Origin: Ilumatobacter coccineus YM16-304
GTDB lineage: Bacteria; Actinomycetota; Acidimicrobiia; Acidimicrobiales; Ilumatobacteraceae
NCBI RefSeq assembly: GCF_000348785.1
Contig: NC_020520.1
Span: 3,968,001-4,032,000, forward strand
Length of the DNA stretch: 64,000 bases
Reading direction: 5' to 3'
In this document: one piece after another, positions 25,863-36,100 of the stretch
How positions within the stretch are numbered: the stretch's first letter is position 1
Layout of the letters: each line of letters starts with the position of its first letter
Position numbers and translations under genes: made by a program
Notes under the pieces: generated by a model
What the model saw: the letters and a program-made list of their open reading frames with translations, nothing else
The model's database searches: none
What the model was told of the DNA's origin: nothing

Positions 25863-28800
25863 ATGAAACGCCTGCTCGCGATCGTCCCCCTGCTGGTCGG
25901 CCTCCTGGTGATCTCGCCGATCGGTTCGACCACCACGAGCGCCGCGGCGCTGCCGGGCAAAACGGTCGTGGCCGGCCGCGACCACAGCTGTGCGGTGCTC
26001 ACCGACGGCACGATCGAGTGCTGGGGTCGAAACGATCGAGGACAACTCGGTCGAGGCACGATCACGGCGGTGGATGAGCCACCAGCTCCCGTGGTCGGGA
26101 TCTCCGACGCCGAATCGGTGGCGGTGGGCGACCTCTTCACCTGCGCTGTCCACGTGACCGGCGACGTGTCGTGCTGGGGCCTCAACGGCGGTCGCCTCGG
26201 TGACGGTGTCACCGCCCAGACCAGTGTGTCGATGCCACAGACCGTGCCGGGCCTGGCTCCAGCGGAGAGCATCTCGGCCGGAACGTCGTTCGCGTGCGTC
26301 GTCCACGTCGACCTCACCGCGTCGTGCTGGGGATCGAGCAACGTCGACGGCCAGATCGGCAACGGCACGGTGACCGGCTCGGTCGAGGCCACTCCGACGC
26401 CCGTGGTCGGTCTCAGCGACGTCGCGCTCCTCGACTCCGAGGATCGGCACACCTGTGCGCTGCTCGGCGACACGACGGTGCGCTGCTGGGGCAACAACTT
26501 CTCCGGCCAACTCGGGGACGGCACCTCCGGAACCGACTCGGGCACCCCGGTCACGGTCGCCGGACTGTCGGGCGTGGTCGACATCGGCGTCGGGAAGTCG
26601 CACTCGTGCGCCGTCCTCGACGACGGCACGGCGATGTGTTGGGGCAACGGCAGCAACGGCGGATTCGGTGTCGGCAACACCGCCAGCTCACCGACGCCGG
26701 TCGTCGCGCTGGGTGTGGCCACAGCGATCAGCATCGACGCCGGCGACCGCGTGACGTGCGCCGTCCTGACGTCAGGCGAGCGAACCTGCAGCGGTTTCAA
26801 CAGCCACGGCATGCTCGGCGACGGCACCACCACGACCTCCGCGTCACCCGTCACGCTGGCGACACCGGCCGACGTGGCGGAAGTGTCGCTCACCGAGCAG
26901 GCCGCGTGCTCGCGCAGCGCAGCCGGAGCGGTCCACTGCTGGGGCCGCAACTCGCACGGCGAAGTCGAGTTCGGTGGCGTCATGTCGAATCCGAGCCCGT
27001 CGGCGCTCACGCTCAACGCACCGGCTGCCATCGACATCGACCAGTACAACCTCTGTCTCGTCGACAATTTGGCGCAGGTCCGATGCCGGGGTGCCAACAG
27101 CTCCGATCAACTCCAGAACGGAACCGGGCAGGCCAGCGATGCGTTCGTGACCATCACCGGGGTCTCCGATGCCAGCGACGTCGCCGTCGGTTCGACCCAT
27201 GCGTGTGCGCGACGCACGACGGGCGACATCGTGTGCTGGGGCAATGACAATTCCGGCCAGCTCGGCGACGGCGTCGGCGTCAGCACCGGCGTCGTCACCG
27301 TCTCGGGAGTCACCGCGGCGACCGAGGTCGCTGCAGGAGGCCAGACCACCTGCGCGATCGAAGGCGGCGCGGTGAAGTGCTGGGGCAACGGTCTCTCCGG
27401 CCAGCTCGGCAACGGCGCCTTCGCCCAGTCCGAGACACCCGTGACCGTGTCGGGCATCGCATCGGCGACGAAGGTCGCCGTCGGCAACAATCACGTGTGC
27501 GCCATCGACGGCGGCGCCGTCAAGTGCTGGGGATCAGGGCTCCAAGGCCAGTTGGGCGACGGCAACCAAGCCTCGTCGAACGTGCCGGTCACGGTGACCG
27601 GCATCACCGATGCGACCGACATCGTCGCGGGGTCGACGCACAGCTGTGCGATCACGGGCACGGGTCAGGCGGAGTGCTGGGGTTCAGCGGTGTACGTCGG
27701 CGATGGAAGCTTCGGCTTCGCCACCGAACCCGTCGACGTCCTCGGGGTGACCGACGCGAGCGAGTTGGCCGCCGGACAGAGCGGCTCGTGTGCACTGCGC
27801 ACCGGAGGCGCCGTGTCGTGCTGGGGGCAGAACTCTCACGGCCAGATGGGCGACGGCACGCTGATCGACGCACCGACGCCGGTGACGGTGGCCGTTCCGT
27901 CCGGGGTGGTGTCGATCGCCGGATACGACTCCTTCTGCGTGGCGACTGCAAGCGCCGTCGCCTGCTGGGGCCGCAACGACGACGGCGAGACGGGCGGTGT
28001 CCCGCTCGCACTGTCGCCCGATCCGGTCGCACTCAGCGGGCCGGCGGCAACCCCCACGACGACGACCACCACCACAACGACCACGACGACCACGACCACG
28101 ACGACCACGGTGCCGGGCAGCACGACGACGGTGCCGGGTGGCACGACGCCGACCACGGTTCCCGTGGGTCCAAGCGGTTCCACGGTGTTCGCACCGGTCG
28201 CGCCGGCCCGGCTGCTGGAGAGCCGAGTCGGCGTCGGCCTCACCACGATCGACGGACAGCAGCAAGGCGTCGGCCGGCAAGGCGACGGTTCGGCAGTGAC
28301 CGTGGACATCGCCGGTCGGGCCGGCGTTCCGGCCGATGCGACGGCCGCGGTGGTCAACATCACGGCGATCCGCCCGGCCGGCACCGGCTACGCCACCGGC
28401 CATCCCTGCCTCGACGATCCGCCGCTCACGTCGAGCCTCAACTACAGCGCCGGCGTGAGCCTCGGCAACGAAGTGATCGTCGAACTCGACGACGACGGCA
28501 ACGCCTGCCTGTTCCTGTCGACCGAGACCGACGTTGCGGTCGACGTGGTCGCCTACCTCCCGGCGGGAGCGGCCTACTCCCCCGTCGGCCCGGCTCGGTT
28601 GGCCGACACCCGCACGACGCCGGCAGCAGCGACCGTCGACGGCCTGTTCGAGGGTGACGGCACGTTGCAGCCGCAGAGCGAGTATCTCGTCGAGGTGACG
28701 GGACGGGCCGGGGTGCCGGAGTCGGCCACCGCAGCAGTCGTCAACGTCACGGCGATCCGTGCTGCGGGCGTCGGATACTTCACCGTCCATCCGTGCCTCG

Positions 28801-29330
28801 ACCCGGCGCCGAACACGGCCAGCCTCAACTACACCGCCGGGGCCAACCGCGGCAACGAGATCATCGCCCCGCTGAGCGCCGACGGCTCCATCTGCGTGTT
28901 CACCTCGGCGACCACCGACCTCTCGATCGACGTCGTCGGCTACATCGACGGCAGCACCTACGCCGCCTTCGGGCCGGTTCGGCTGCTCGACACCCGACCA
29001 GGCCAGACGACCGACGACGGAGCGTTCGCCGGGCTCGGCAAGCGGACGGCAGGCTCGACGGTCGAACTCGACGTGGCCGGGCGAGTGGGTCTGCCCGACG
29101 ACCTGGCCACCGCGATCATCAACGTCACCGCGATCGCCGCCGACGGCATCGGTTACGCCACGGTGCACCCGTGCCTCGACGACCCGCCCAACGCCGCCAG
29201 CCTCAACTTCGTACCGGGCGTCAACGGCGGCAACGAGGTCGTCGCCGAGGTCGACGACGACGGACGGATCTGCATCTACACCAGCGCCGACGTCCACCTC
29301 ACCGTCGACCTCGCCGGCCACACCACCTGA
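25863..29330 (+). CDS. secreted RCC1 double beta-propeller protein 1, triple C-terminal module
   Basis: 1155 residues from ATG 25863; ATG 25854 is in frame. A signal peptide (MKRLLAIVPLLVGLLVISPI...SAAA) leads into 14 RCC1-type repeats of ~50 residues (about 35-715). Each has the form CAVL-x-DG-x-x-x-CWG-x-N-x-x-GQLG-x-G. RCC1 propellers have seven blades, so 14 suggests two propellers. Two Cys per blade, 10-11 residues apart, imply disulfides in an exported protein. In repeat 8 the CWG Trp is lost (CRGANSSDQL). A poly-Thr linker (about 730-760, ending VPGSTTTVPGG) joins three tandem ~125-residue modules (about 776-1155; PARLLESR, VVNITAIRPAGTGY, PCL, SLNY, CLFLST, VDVVAYLP). It ends at the module with no LPxTG or TM. 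First of three tandem RCC1 paralogues; ligand unknown. Confidence 0.88.
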   Translation: MKRLLAIVPLLVGLLVISPIGSTTTSAAALPGKTVVAGRDHSCAVLTDGTIECWGRNDRGQLGRGTITAVDEPPAPVVGISDAESVAVGDLFTCAVHVTGDVSCWGLNGGRLGDGVTAQTSVSMPQTVPGLAPAESISAGTSFACVVHVDLTASCWGSSNVDGQIGNGTVTGSVEATPTPVVGLSDVALLDSEDRHTCALLGDTTVRCWGNNFSGQLGDGTSGTDSGTPVTVAGLSGVVDIGVGKSHSCAVLDDGTAMCWGNGSNGGFGVGNTASSPTPVVALGVATAISIDAGDRVTCAVLTSGERTCSGFNSHGMLGDGTTTTSASPVTLATPADVAEVSLTEQAACSRSAAGAVHCWGRNSHGEVEFGGVMSNPSPSALTLNAPAAIDIDQYNLCLVDNLAQVRCRGANSSDQLQNGTGQASDAFVTITGVSDASDVAVGSTHACARRTTGDIVCWGNDNSGQLGDGVGVSTGVVTVSGVTAATEVAAGGQTTCAIEGGAVKCWGNGLSGQLGNGAFAQSETPVTVSGIASATKVAVGNNHVCAIDGGAVKCWGSGLQGQLGDGNQASSNVPVTVTGITDATDIVAGSTHSCAITGTGQAECWGSAVYVGDGSFGFATEPVDVLGVTDASELAAGQSGSCALRTGGAVSCWGQNSHGQMGDGTLIDAPTPVTVAVPSGVVSIAGYDSFCVATASAVACWGRNDDGETGGVPLALSPDPVALSGPAATPTTTTTTTTTTTTTTTTTTVPGSTTTVPGGTTPTTVPVGPSGSTVFAPVAPARLLESRVGVGLTTIDGQQQGVGRQGDGSAVTVDIAGRAGVPADATAAVVNITAIRPAGTGYATGHPCLDDPPLTSSLNYSAGVSLGNEVIVELDDDGNACLFLSTETDVAVDVVAYLPAGAAYSPVGPARLADTRTTPAAATVDGLFEGDGTLQPQSEYLVEVTGRAGVPESATAAVVNVTAIRAAGVGYFTVHPCLDPAPNTASLNYTAGANRGNEIIAPLSADGSICVFTSATTDLSIDVVGYIDGSTYAAFGPVRLLDTRPGQTTDDGAFAGLGKRTAGSTVELDVAGRVGLPDDLATAIINVTAIAADGIGYATVHPCLDDPPNAASLNFVPGVNGGNEVVAEVDDDGRICIYTSADVHLTVDLAGHTT

Positions 29331-29350
29331 CCTCCCTCCGAGCCCGCCAA

Positions 29351-29461
29351 GTTTGTGTGACCGAAACCGCGCCCCACACCCACCATCGGTCACACAAACC
29401 CCGGGGCGGCGAATCTGTGTGACCGAAACCGCGCCCCACACCCAGAATCGGTCACACAAAC
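29351..29461. repeat. tandem pair of TGTGTGACCGA inverted repeats (pair A)
   Basis: Copy 1 has 14-bp arms GTTTGTGTGACCGA (29351-29364) and TCGGTCACACAAAC (29386-29399). Copy 2 has 11-bp core arms at 29416-29426 and 29448-29458. Both share a ~21-nt loop around CCGCGCCCCACACCCA. It starts 20 bp past the first RCC1 gene; pairs B and C follow the other two. Confidence 0.9.
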
Positions 29462-29509
29462 CGAGAGCCGGGGCGGTGGCTGGTTCACGGCGGGGTGGCG
29501 GATGGTGCG

Positions 29510-29515
29510 TACGGT
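29510..29515 (+). promoter_or_regulatory. leaderless -10 hexamer (TACGGT)
   Basis: TACGGT ends 6 nt before ATG 29522; no Shine-Dalgarno. The third RCC1 gene, in contrast, has a strong one. Confidence 0.5.
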
Positions 29516-29521
29516 CGGGCC

Positions 29522-32500
29522 ATGAGCACCACCTCGGATCCGACCTCGCGTCGACTCGGCGCACTCATCACCTCGGCCATCCTCGCAATCGCCGCCGTGG
29601 CGCTCGTCGTCGCGCCCACACCGAACCCCGCGTCGGCCATGCTCGACGTCGACGGCACGATCGCCGTGTCGACCTCGACCGCGTGCGCAGTGCTCACGTC
29701 GGGAGGAATCGAGTGCTGGGGAGGAAACGAATCCGGCCAACTCGGTCGCGGGTTCACGTCACTCACCGAACCACCGGGAACCGTCGATTCGATCAGCACC
29801 GCGACCGCCGTCGCGACCGGCACGAACCACACCTGCGCGCTCCTCGCAACGCAGACGGTGTCGTGCTGGGGCGAGAGCTTCCGTGGCCAACTCGGCGACG
29901 GCACCACCGGAGGCAGCAGCCAGCCCACGCCGGCGGCGGTTCCGGGCCTCGGCGGTGTCGTGCAACTCGCCGCCGGAAACAACCACACGTGCGCACTCAC
30001 CGAGGGCGGGCAGGTGATCTGTTGGGGCGACAACTTCGACGGACAACTCGGCAACGGCACCATCGGCGGCGACGACGGGACGCCGACCGCCGTGGCCGGC
30101 ATCGACTCGGCCGTGTCGATCGGCGTCGGCAGCAGCCGCACCTGTGCCGTGCTCGACGACGCAACCGTACGGTGCTGGGGTTCGAACGTGGGCGGCGCGC
30201 TCGGCAACGGCGACACCGTCGACTCCGGATCGCCCGTGGTGGGGGGCGGACTGACCGGCGTCGCCGAAGTCGCCCCCGGCTTCGGCTTCACCTGCGCTCG
30301 CACCGTCGCCGGCACGGTGAGCTGCTGGGGTGACAACACGGTCGGGCAACTCGGCGATGGCAACCGACCGGTCGCGTCGTCGGTCCCGGTCCCCGTTCCG
30401 GGCGTGTCGGGCGTCGTCGACATCGCCGCCGCCGCAAGCACGCTCTGTGTCCTCACCGCCGCCGGCGACCGCTGGTGCTGGGGAGCGAACGGCCGCGCCG
30501 AGTTGGGTGACGGCACGCTCACCGACGTCGGCAGTCCGCTCCAACTCTCCGATCTGCCCGACGCCCAGGCGCTGGCTGCAGGGGGCAACACGTTCTGCGC
30601 GGTCCGCGACGCCGGCTCGGTGTCGTGCTGGGGCGACAACGCCGACGGTGAAGCCGTCGGACCCGGCGTGAAGCGGAATCTGCTGCCCGCCGTCATGTCG
30701 CCCACCACACCAGCCTCGATCGGCGGCGGCATCAACCACGTGTGTGCCGTACTCGGCGACGGGTCGGTCGCATGCGCCGGACGCAACTCCAACGAAGAGC
30801 TCCAGAACGGCTCGCTGGTGCCGAGCGACGCACTGGTCGTCGTGCCCGGGGTCGACGATGCGATCGAGGTGTCCGTCGGCAACTACCACGGCTGCGCGCT
30901 CGACACGGCCGACGAGGTGACCTGCTGGGGAGCGAACTTCAACGCGCAACTCGGCGTCGGCGTGGGCAGCAACGCCAACGGCATCGCCGATGTCGGGTTG
31001 TCCGGCATCACCCAGGTGTCGGCAGGCGGCAGCCATACGTGTGCCGTCCGACCGGCGGCGGGGCCCGACGACGACCAACTCTGGTGTTGGGGACGCAACC
31101 AGTTCGGACAGCTCGGCAACGGCAGCAACGTCGTCGGCAACACGCCGGTCGAGGTGCTCCGAGACTGGTACGGCCTCGAACGCGTGAGTGTGGGTGCCGA
31201 ACACACCTGCGCGCTCGACGACGGCGAAGCCTTCTGCTGGGGACAGGGCACGTCCGGGCAGCTCGGCAACGGATCATTCACCGACAGCAACGTGCCCGTC
31301 GAGGTCGACGGCATCGGCGCAGCCATCGACATCTTCGCCGGCAATCGACACAGTTGCGCGATCACCGGCAGCGGCCAGGTGTACTGCTGGGGCTTCACCA
31401 CGTTGATCGGTGGCGGAGGCTCGTCGGCCGTGCCGCAGACGCTGCCGATCACGAACGCCGTGGAACTCGCCGGCGGGCCCGATCACACGTGTGCGCTCCT
31501 CGACGACGGCACCGTGTCGTGCTGGGGGTCGGGAGGCAACGGCGGGCTCGGCAACGGGACCACCGGACCAGGGTTCGCGCCCGTGGCCGTCACGGGCCTG
31601 ACCGGCGTGACCGACCTGAGCAGCGGTGATCAGACGTGTGCGCTCACCGCCTCGGCGATCAACTGCTGGGGCTCGAACGAGTTCGGCGAGACCGGCGCCT
31701 TCCCGTTCGTCCTGGCCCCGACGGCGATCGCGCTCTCCGGTGCGGTGCCGGCGACCACCACCACGACCACGACCACGATGCCGGACGGCAGTTCGACGAC
31801 CACGCCGGGGGGCACGACCACCACGGTGCCGGACGCGGGCACGGCGTCGCCACTCATCATCCCGGTCGATCCGGCCCGCCTGCTCGACACACGCCCGACC
31901 GGATCGACGATCGACGACGAGCACGTCGCACGCGGCCGTCTCGATCCTGCCGACGAGATCGCACTCCACGTCGCCGGGCGGGCCGGAATCCCCGCGGGGG
32001 CATCTGCCGCCGTGCTCAACGTGACCGCGATCGGGCCCGCCGGCGTCGGTTACGTCACGGCTCACCCCTGCCTCGAGCCGCGGCCGCTCTCGTCCAGTCT
32101 CAACTACACCCCCGGCGTCAACCTCGGCAACGAAGTGATCGTCGAACTCGACGACGACGGCAACGCCTGTCTCTTCACGTCGGCATCGACACACCTGGCG
32201 GCCGACGTCGTCGCCTACCTCCCTGCCGACCGAGGCTTCACGGCCGTCGGTCCGGCGCGCCTCGCCGACACCCGAACGTCGTCGGCAGCCGAAACCATCG
32301 ACGGCCGCTTTCTCGGACGCGGCACGCTCGCCGCAGGTGACGAGTACGAGGTCGAGATCACCGGCCGGTCCGACGTTCCCGCCGATGCCGACGCCGTGGT
32401 GGTCAACGTCACGGCGATCCGCGCCACCGGAACGGGCTACTTCACCGTCCACCCCTGCCTCGACGACCGGCCGAACGCCGCGAGTCTCAACTTCGTCGCG

Positions 32501-32998
32501 AGCGTCAACCGCGGCAACGAGATCATCGCCCCGCTCAGCGCCGACGGCACCGTGTGCGTGTTCACCTCGACGGCGAGCGATCTCTCGATCGATGTCGTGG
32601 GCCACATCACCAGCGAGCGCTACACGCCCGTCGAACCCGCCCGGCTGCTCGAGACGCGAGACGGACCCGGGCTCGACACCGCGGACGGCGTGGCGAGCGG
32701 CATCGGCAAACAGACCGCCGGCAGCACCGTACGGCTCGATGTGGCCGACCGACTCGGCATCCCGTCGGACGCCGACACCGTCACCATCAACCTCACCGCG
32801 ATCCAAGGCGAGTCGGTCGGCTACGCGACGGTGCATCCGTGTCTCGACACGCCGCCCAACGCCGCCAGCCTCAACTTCGTGCCCGGCGTGAACGGCGGCA
32901 ACGAGATCATCGCCGAAGTCGACGCCAACGGACAGATCTGCATCTACACCAGCGCACCCGTCCACCTCACCGCCGACATCGCCGGCTACACCACCTGA
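29522..32998 (+). CDS. secreted RCC1 double beta-propeller protein 2, triple C-terminal module
   Basis: 1158 residues. A signal peptide (ALITSAILAIAAVALVVAP...ASA) and 14 Cys-paired RCC1 repeats (about 45-735) are present. Repeat 8 again lacks the Trp (CAGRNSNEEL). The linker is TTTTTTTMPDGSSTTTPGG-like (about 743-775), and three modules follow (about 777-1158). Modules begin PARLLDTR, PARLADTR or PARLLETR and end VDVVAYLP, IDVVGHIT or TADIAGYTT. The last ~45 residues are the same as in RCC1 protein 3, and the DNA is nearly identical there and past the stop. This points to recent duplication or gene conversion. The start is ATG 29522 by the leaderless hexamer. It is presumably surface-exposed; binding partner unknown. 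Confidence 0.88.
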   Translation: MSTTSDPTSRRLGALITSAILAIAAVALVVAPTPNPASAMLDVDGTIAVSTSTACAVLTSGGIECWGGNESGQLGRGFTSLTEPPGTVDSISTATAVATGTNHTCALLATQTVSCWGESFRGQLGDGTTGGSSQPTPAAVPGLGGVVQLAAGNNHTCALTEGGQVICWGDNFDGQLGNGTIGGDDGTPTAVAGIDSAVSIGVGSSRTCAVLDDATVRCWGSNVGGALGNGDTVDSGSPVVGGGLTGVAEVAPGFGFTCARTVAGTVSCWGDNTVGQLGDGNRPVASSVPVPVPGVSGVVDIAAAASTLCVLTAAGDRWCWGANGRAELGDGTLTDVGSPLQLSDLPDAQALAAGGNTFCAVRDAGSVSCWGDNADGEAVGPGVKRNLLPAVMSPTTPASIGGGINHVCAVLGDGSVACAGRNSNEELQNGSLVPSDALVVVPGVDDAIEVSVGNYHGCALDTADEVTCWGANFNAQLGVGVGSNANGIADVGLSGITQVSAGGSHTCAVRPAAGPDDDQLWCWGRNQFGQLGNGSNVVGNTPVEVLRDWYGLERVSVGAEHTCALDDGEAFCWGQGTSGQLGNGSFTDSNVPVEVDGIGAAIDIFAGNRHSCAITGSGQVYCWGFTTLIGGGGSSAVPQTLPITNAVELAGGPDHTCALLDDGTVSCWGSGGNGGLGNGTTGPGFAPVAVTGLTGVTDLSSGDQTCALTASAINCWGSNEFGETGAFPFVLAPTAIALSGAVPATTTTTTTTMPDGSSTTTPGGTTTTVPDAGTASPLIIPVDPARLLDTRPTGSTIDDEHVARGRLDPADEIALHVAGRAGIPAGASAAVLNVTAIGPAGVGYVTAHPCLEPRPLSSSLNYTPGVNLGNEVIVELDDDGNACLFTSASTHLAADVVAYLPADRGFTAVGPARLADTRTSSAAETIDGRFLGRGTLAAGDEYEVEITGRSDVPADADAVVVNVTAIRATGTGYFTVHPCLDDRPNAASLNFVASVNRGNEIIAPLSADGTVCVFTSTASDLSIDVVGHITSERYTPVEPARLLETRDGPGLDTADGVASGIGKQTAGSTVRLDVADRLGIPSDADTVTINLTAIQGESVGYATVHPCLDTPPNAASLNFVPGVNGGNEIIAEVDANGQICIYTSAPVHLTADIAGYTT

Positions 32999-33029
32999 CC
33001 CAGCCCCGAGGCTGTACCCCTCATCCCGG

Positions 33030-33141
33030 GTTTGTGTGACCGAATCCGCGCCTCACTCGCGGAATCGGTCACCCAAACCTCGGGGCGCTGCATCTGTGTG
33101 ACCGAAAGCGCGGGCCACACCCGCATTCGGTCACACAAACC
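33030..33141. repeat. tandem pair of TGTGTGACCGA inverted repeats (pair B)
   Basis: Copy 1 arms are 33030-33043 and 33065-33078, with one A-to-C change (TCGGTCACCCAAAC). Copy 2 core arms are 33095-33105 and 33127-33137. It lies between RCC1 genes 2 and 3. The A-to-C change is shared with pair C and absent from pair A. Confidence 0.9.
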
Positions 33142-33196
33142 GGGGTGGGACGCGTCGATTTACGCGCGGTTAACACGGGGCGAGGAAGGTGACGTC

Positions 33197-36100
33197 ATGA
33201 GTTCCGTCGCATCACGCCCGACCCGATCTCGCCGCCCGTCCGACCCGGCGGCCCGGGCGAAACGTGTCGTCGTTGCGTTCGCGATCGCTGTCGGCTCGGC
33301 CGTGGTCGCCGTGTTCGCGGCGGCACCGGCGGCGTCCGCGGTCGCGATCGGGTCCGTCGACGTCGGCTACAGCTCCACCTGCGCGGTCATGGCCGACTCG
33401 ACGGTGCAGTGCTGGGGTACGGCAATGGCGGGGCAGCTCGGAGATGGCGTCGACGACGACTCCATCATCGTTTCGACGCCGACCACCGTCCCGGGAGTCA
33501 CCGGAGCACAACAGGTGACCGTCGGCGAGGAACACGCGTGCGCACGTCTCGCCGACGCCACGGTCACGTGCTGGGGGCGGAACGGCGAAGGCCAGGTCCA
33601 GCCGTCGACCGCAGGATCCGGCGTCGAACTGCCGCAGACCGTCCTCGGCGTCGCGGGCGTTGCCCAGGTCGTCGCCGGCGGGTTCCACACGTGCGTCATT
33701 CTCGACGACGCCACTGTCGAGTGTTGGGGAGACAACAACGACGGCCAGATCGGCATCGACCCCGGCACCACCGACACCGTCACCGCTCCGACACCCGTCG
33801 CCGGCATCGTCGACGCCGTGGCGCTCGACGCGCACTACGACCACACGTGTGCACTCGAATCGGACGGCGACGTCTGGTGCTGGGGCTCGAACTCGGAGGG
33901 CGAACTCGGTGATGGCACGACCGACGACAGCCACACCCCCGTCGCCGTCGGGCTCAGCGGCCCGGCGATCGGCATCGCGACCGGCGACCAGTTCAGCTGC
34001 GCGGTCGTCACCGGCGGCACGATCGAGTGCTGGGGCAGCAACAGCGACGGGCAGTTGGGCGACGGAACCACCGACGAACACGCCGACCCGGCTCCGGTGA
34101 TCGGCCTCTCCGGCAGCGCCGTCGAGGTGGCCGCCGGCCAATCCGCCACCTGTGCTCGGCTCACCGACGGCTCGCTCCAGTGCTGGGGCCAGACCGAATC
34201 GGGACGCCTGGGCAACGGCATCGCCGACGAGACCTACCAGCTGTCGCCATCGACGGTGATCGGCATCACCGGTGCGACGCACGTGGCCGGAACCAGCTTT
34301 CACTTCTGTGCCATCACCGCGTCCGACGGACTCGCGTGCTGGGGTGAGGGACGAGAAGGGCAGCTCGGCGTCGACACGCCGGCATGGGTCACGCGTGCTC
34401 GGCTCGTCGATGCCCGCACCTTCGACCAGGTGACCGTCGGGCCGAGCTTCACGTGTGCGCGCGCCGGAGGCACCATCGAGTGCGCCGGAGAGAACTCGGC
34501 CGGACAGCTGGGCAATGGCACCGCATCGCGGGCCGACACGTTCGGCCCGGTGACCGGTGTGGCCGACGCCACCGACGTCGATGCGGCATTCCAGCACGTC
34601 TGCATCGCCCGCAGCGATGGCTCCGCAGCATGTTGGGGTGACGGCGGATTCGGCCGGCTGGGCAACGGAGCGAGCAGCGATCACTCCACGCCCGTCGCCG
34701 TGTCGACCATCACCGACGTGACGGAGATCAGCACCGGCTACACCAACAGCTGTGCGCGAACCGACGACGGCATCGATGAAGAACTGTGGTGCTGGGGCCG
34801 AGGGAGCTCCGGACAAATCGGGAACGGGACGAGCTCGACCACGAACAGCACACCGCAGCTCGTCTCCGGCATCAGTGACGGCAAGCGCATCAGCGCCGGG
34901 CACGACCACGCATGCGGCATCGTGAGTGCCGGAGGCATCCGCTGTTGGGGTGCCAACGGCAACGGGCAGCTCGGTGACGGCACCAACACGGCGTCCGACG
35001 TGCCGGTCGTCGCCGCGTCCGGCACCGTCGCCAACCAGGTGTCGGCGTCCGATCGCCACACCTGCGTCCGCGCGGCCGGAGCCGAGGTGTGGTGTTGGGG
35101 AGCCGACTACGACGGTCAGCTCGGCAATGGGCCAGGCACCGACACGGGGCCCACCGCGATGGTCGACGTCGGCAACGCCGCCACCAATCCAGCCACCGAC
35201 GTCGCAGCGGGGGTGTCGCACACCTGTGTACTACTCACCGACGAGACGGTGACCTGCACCGGATCGAACACACGCGGCCGCTTGGGTGACGGCACCGACG
35301 TCTCTCGCGACCAGGTCACCGACGGCAGCGGCGCCCCGGTGCGCGTCGTCGACGAGAGCGGCACGGTGCTCACCGGCCTGATCTCGATCGACGCCTGGAA
35401 CCACACGTGCGCAGTCCGCAAGGCCAGCGCCGGCGGCGGCCTCTTCTGCTGGGGTGACAACGAGTTCGGTTCATGGGGTGATCCGCCGTTCAGCGCCGTG
35501 CCCGTCGCCGTCCCACTGACCCAGAACGTCGGTGCGACCACCACCACGACGACCACCACCACGACCACGACCACGACCACGGTGCCCACCGACCCGCCGA
35601 GCGACGCGACGCTGTTCGTCCCGGTCGCACCCGCCCGCCTCGTCGAGTCGCGCACGTCCCCCGGCACCGGAACGGTCGACGGCGAACAGCAGGGCATCGG
35701 ACGACTCGATGACGGTGACGCCGTGACGGTCGACGTGGCCGGCCGAGTCGGAGTACCCGACGATGCGGTCGCCGCCGTGCTCAACATCACGGCGATCCGA
35801 CCTGGCGGGGTCGGCTACTTCACCGCCCATCCGTGTCTGAGCCCGCCGCCCACCACGTCGAGTCTCAACTTCGCCGCCGGCGTCAGCCTGGGCAACGAGG
35901 TGGTCGTCGAACTCGATGCCGACGGCAACGCGTGTTTGTTCACGTCGACCGACACCGACGTCGCCGTCGACATCGTGGCCTACCTCCCCGCCGGCGCGGC
36001 CTACTCCCCTGTCGGCCCGGCCCGGCTCGCCGACACTCGCCCCGCACCCGCCGGTGTGACGATCGACGGTGACTTCGCCGGCGACGGCACCCTCGACGGG

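Noticed and set aside
28053-28145. ACC/ACG tracts as possible regulatory microsatellites (also near 31752 and 35538).
   Set aside because: They encode the poly-Thr linkers of the three RCC1 proteins in frame.
27684-29564. Long minus-strand frames across the RCC1 genes.
   Set aside because: They mirror the repeated blades and modules; the plus-strand products have signal peptides and regular Cys-paired repeats.
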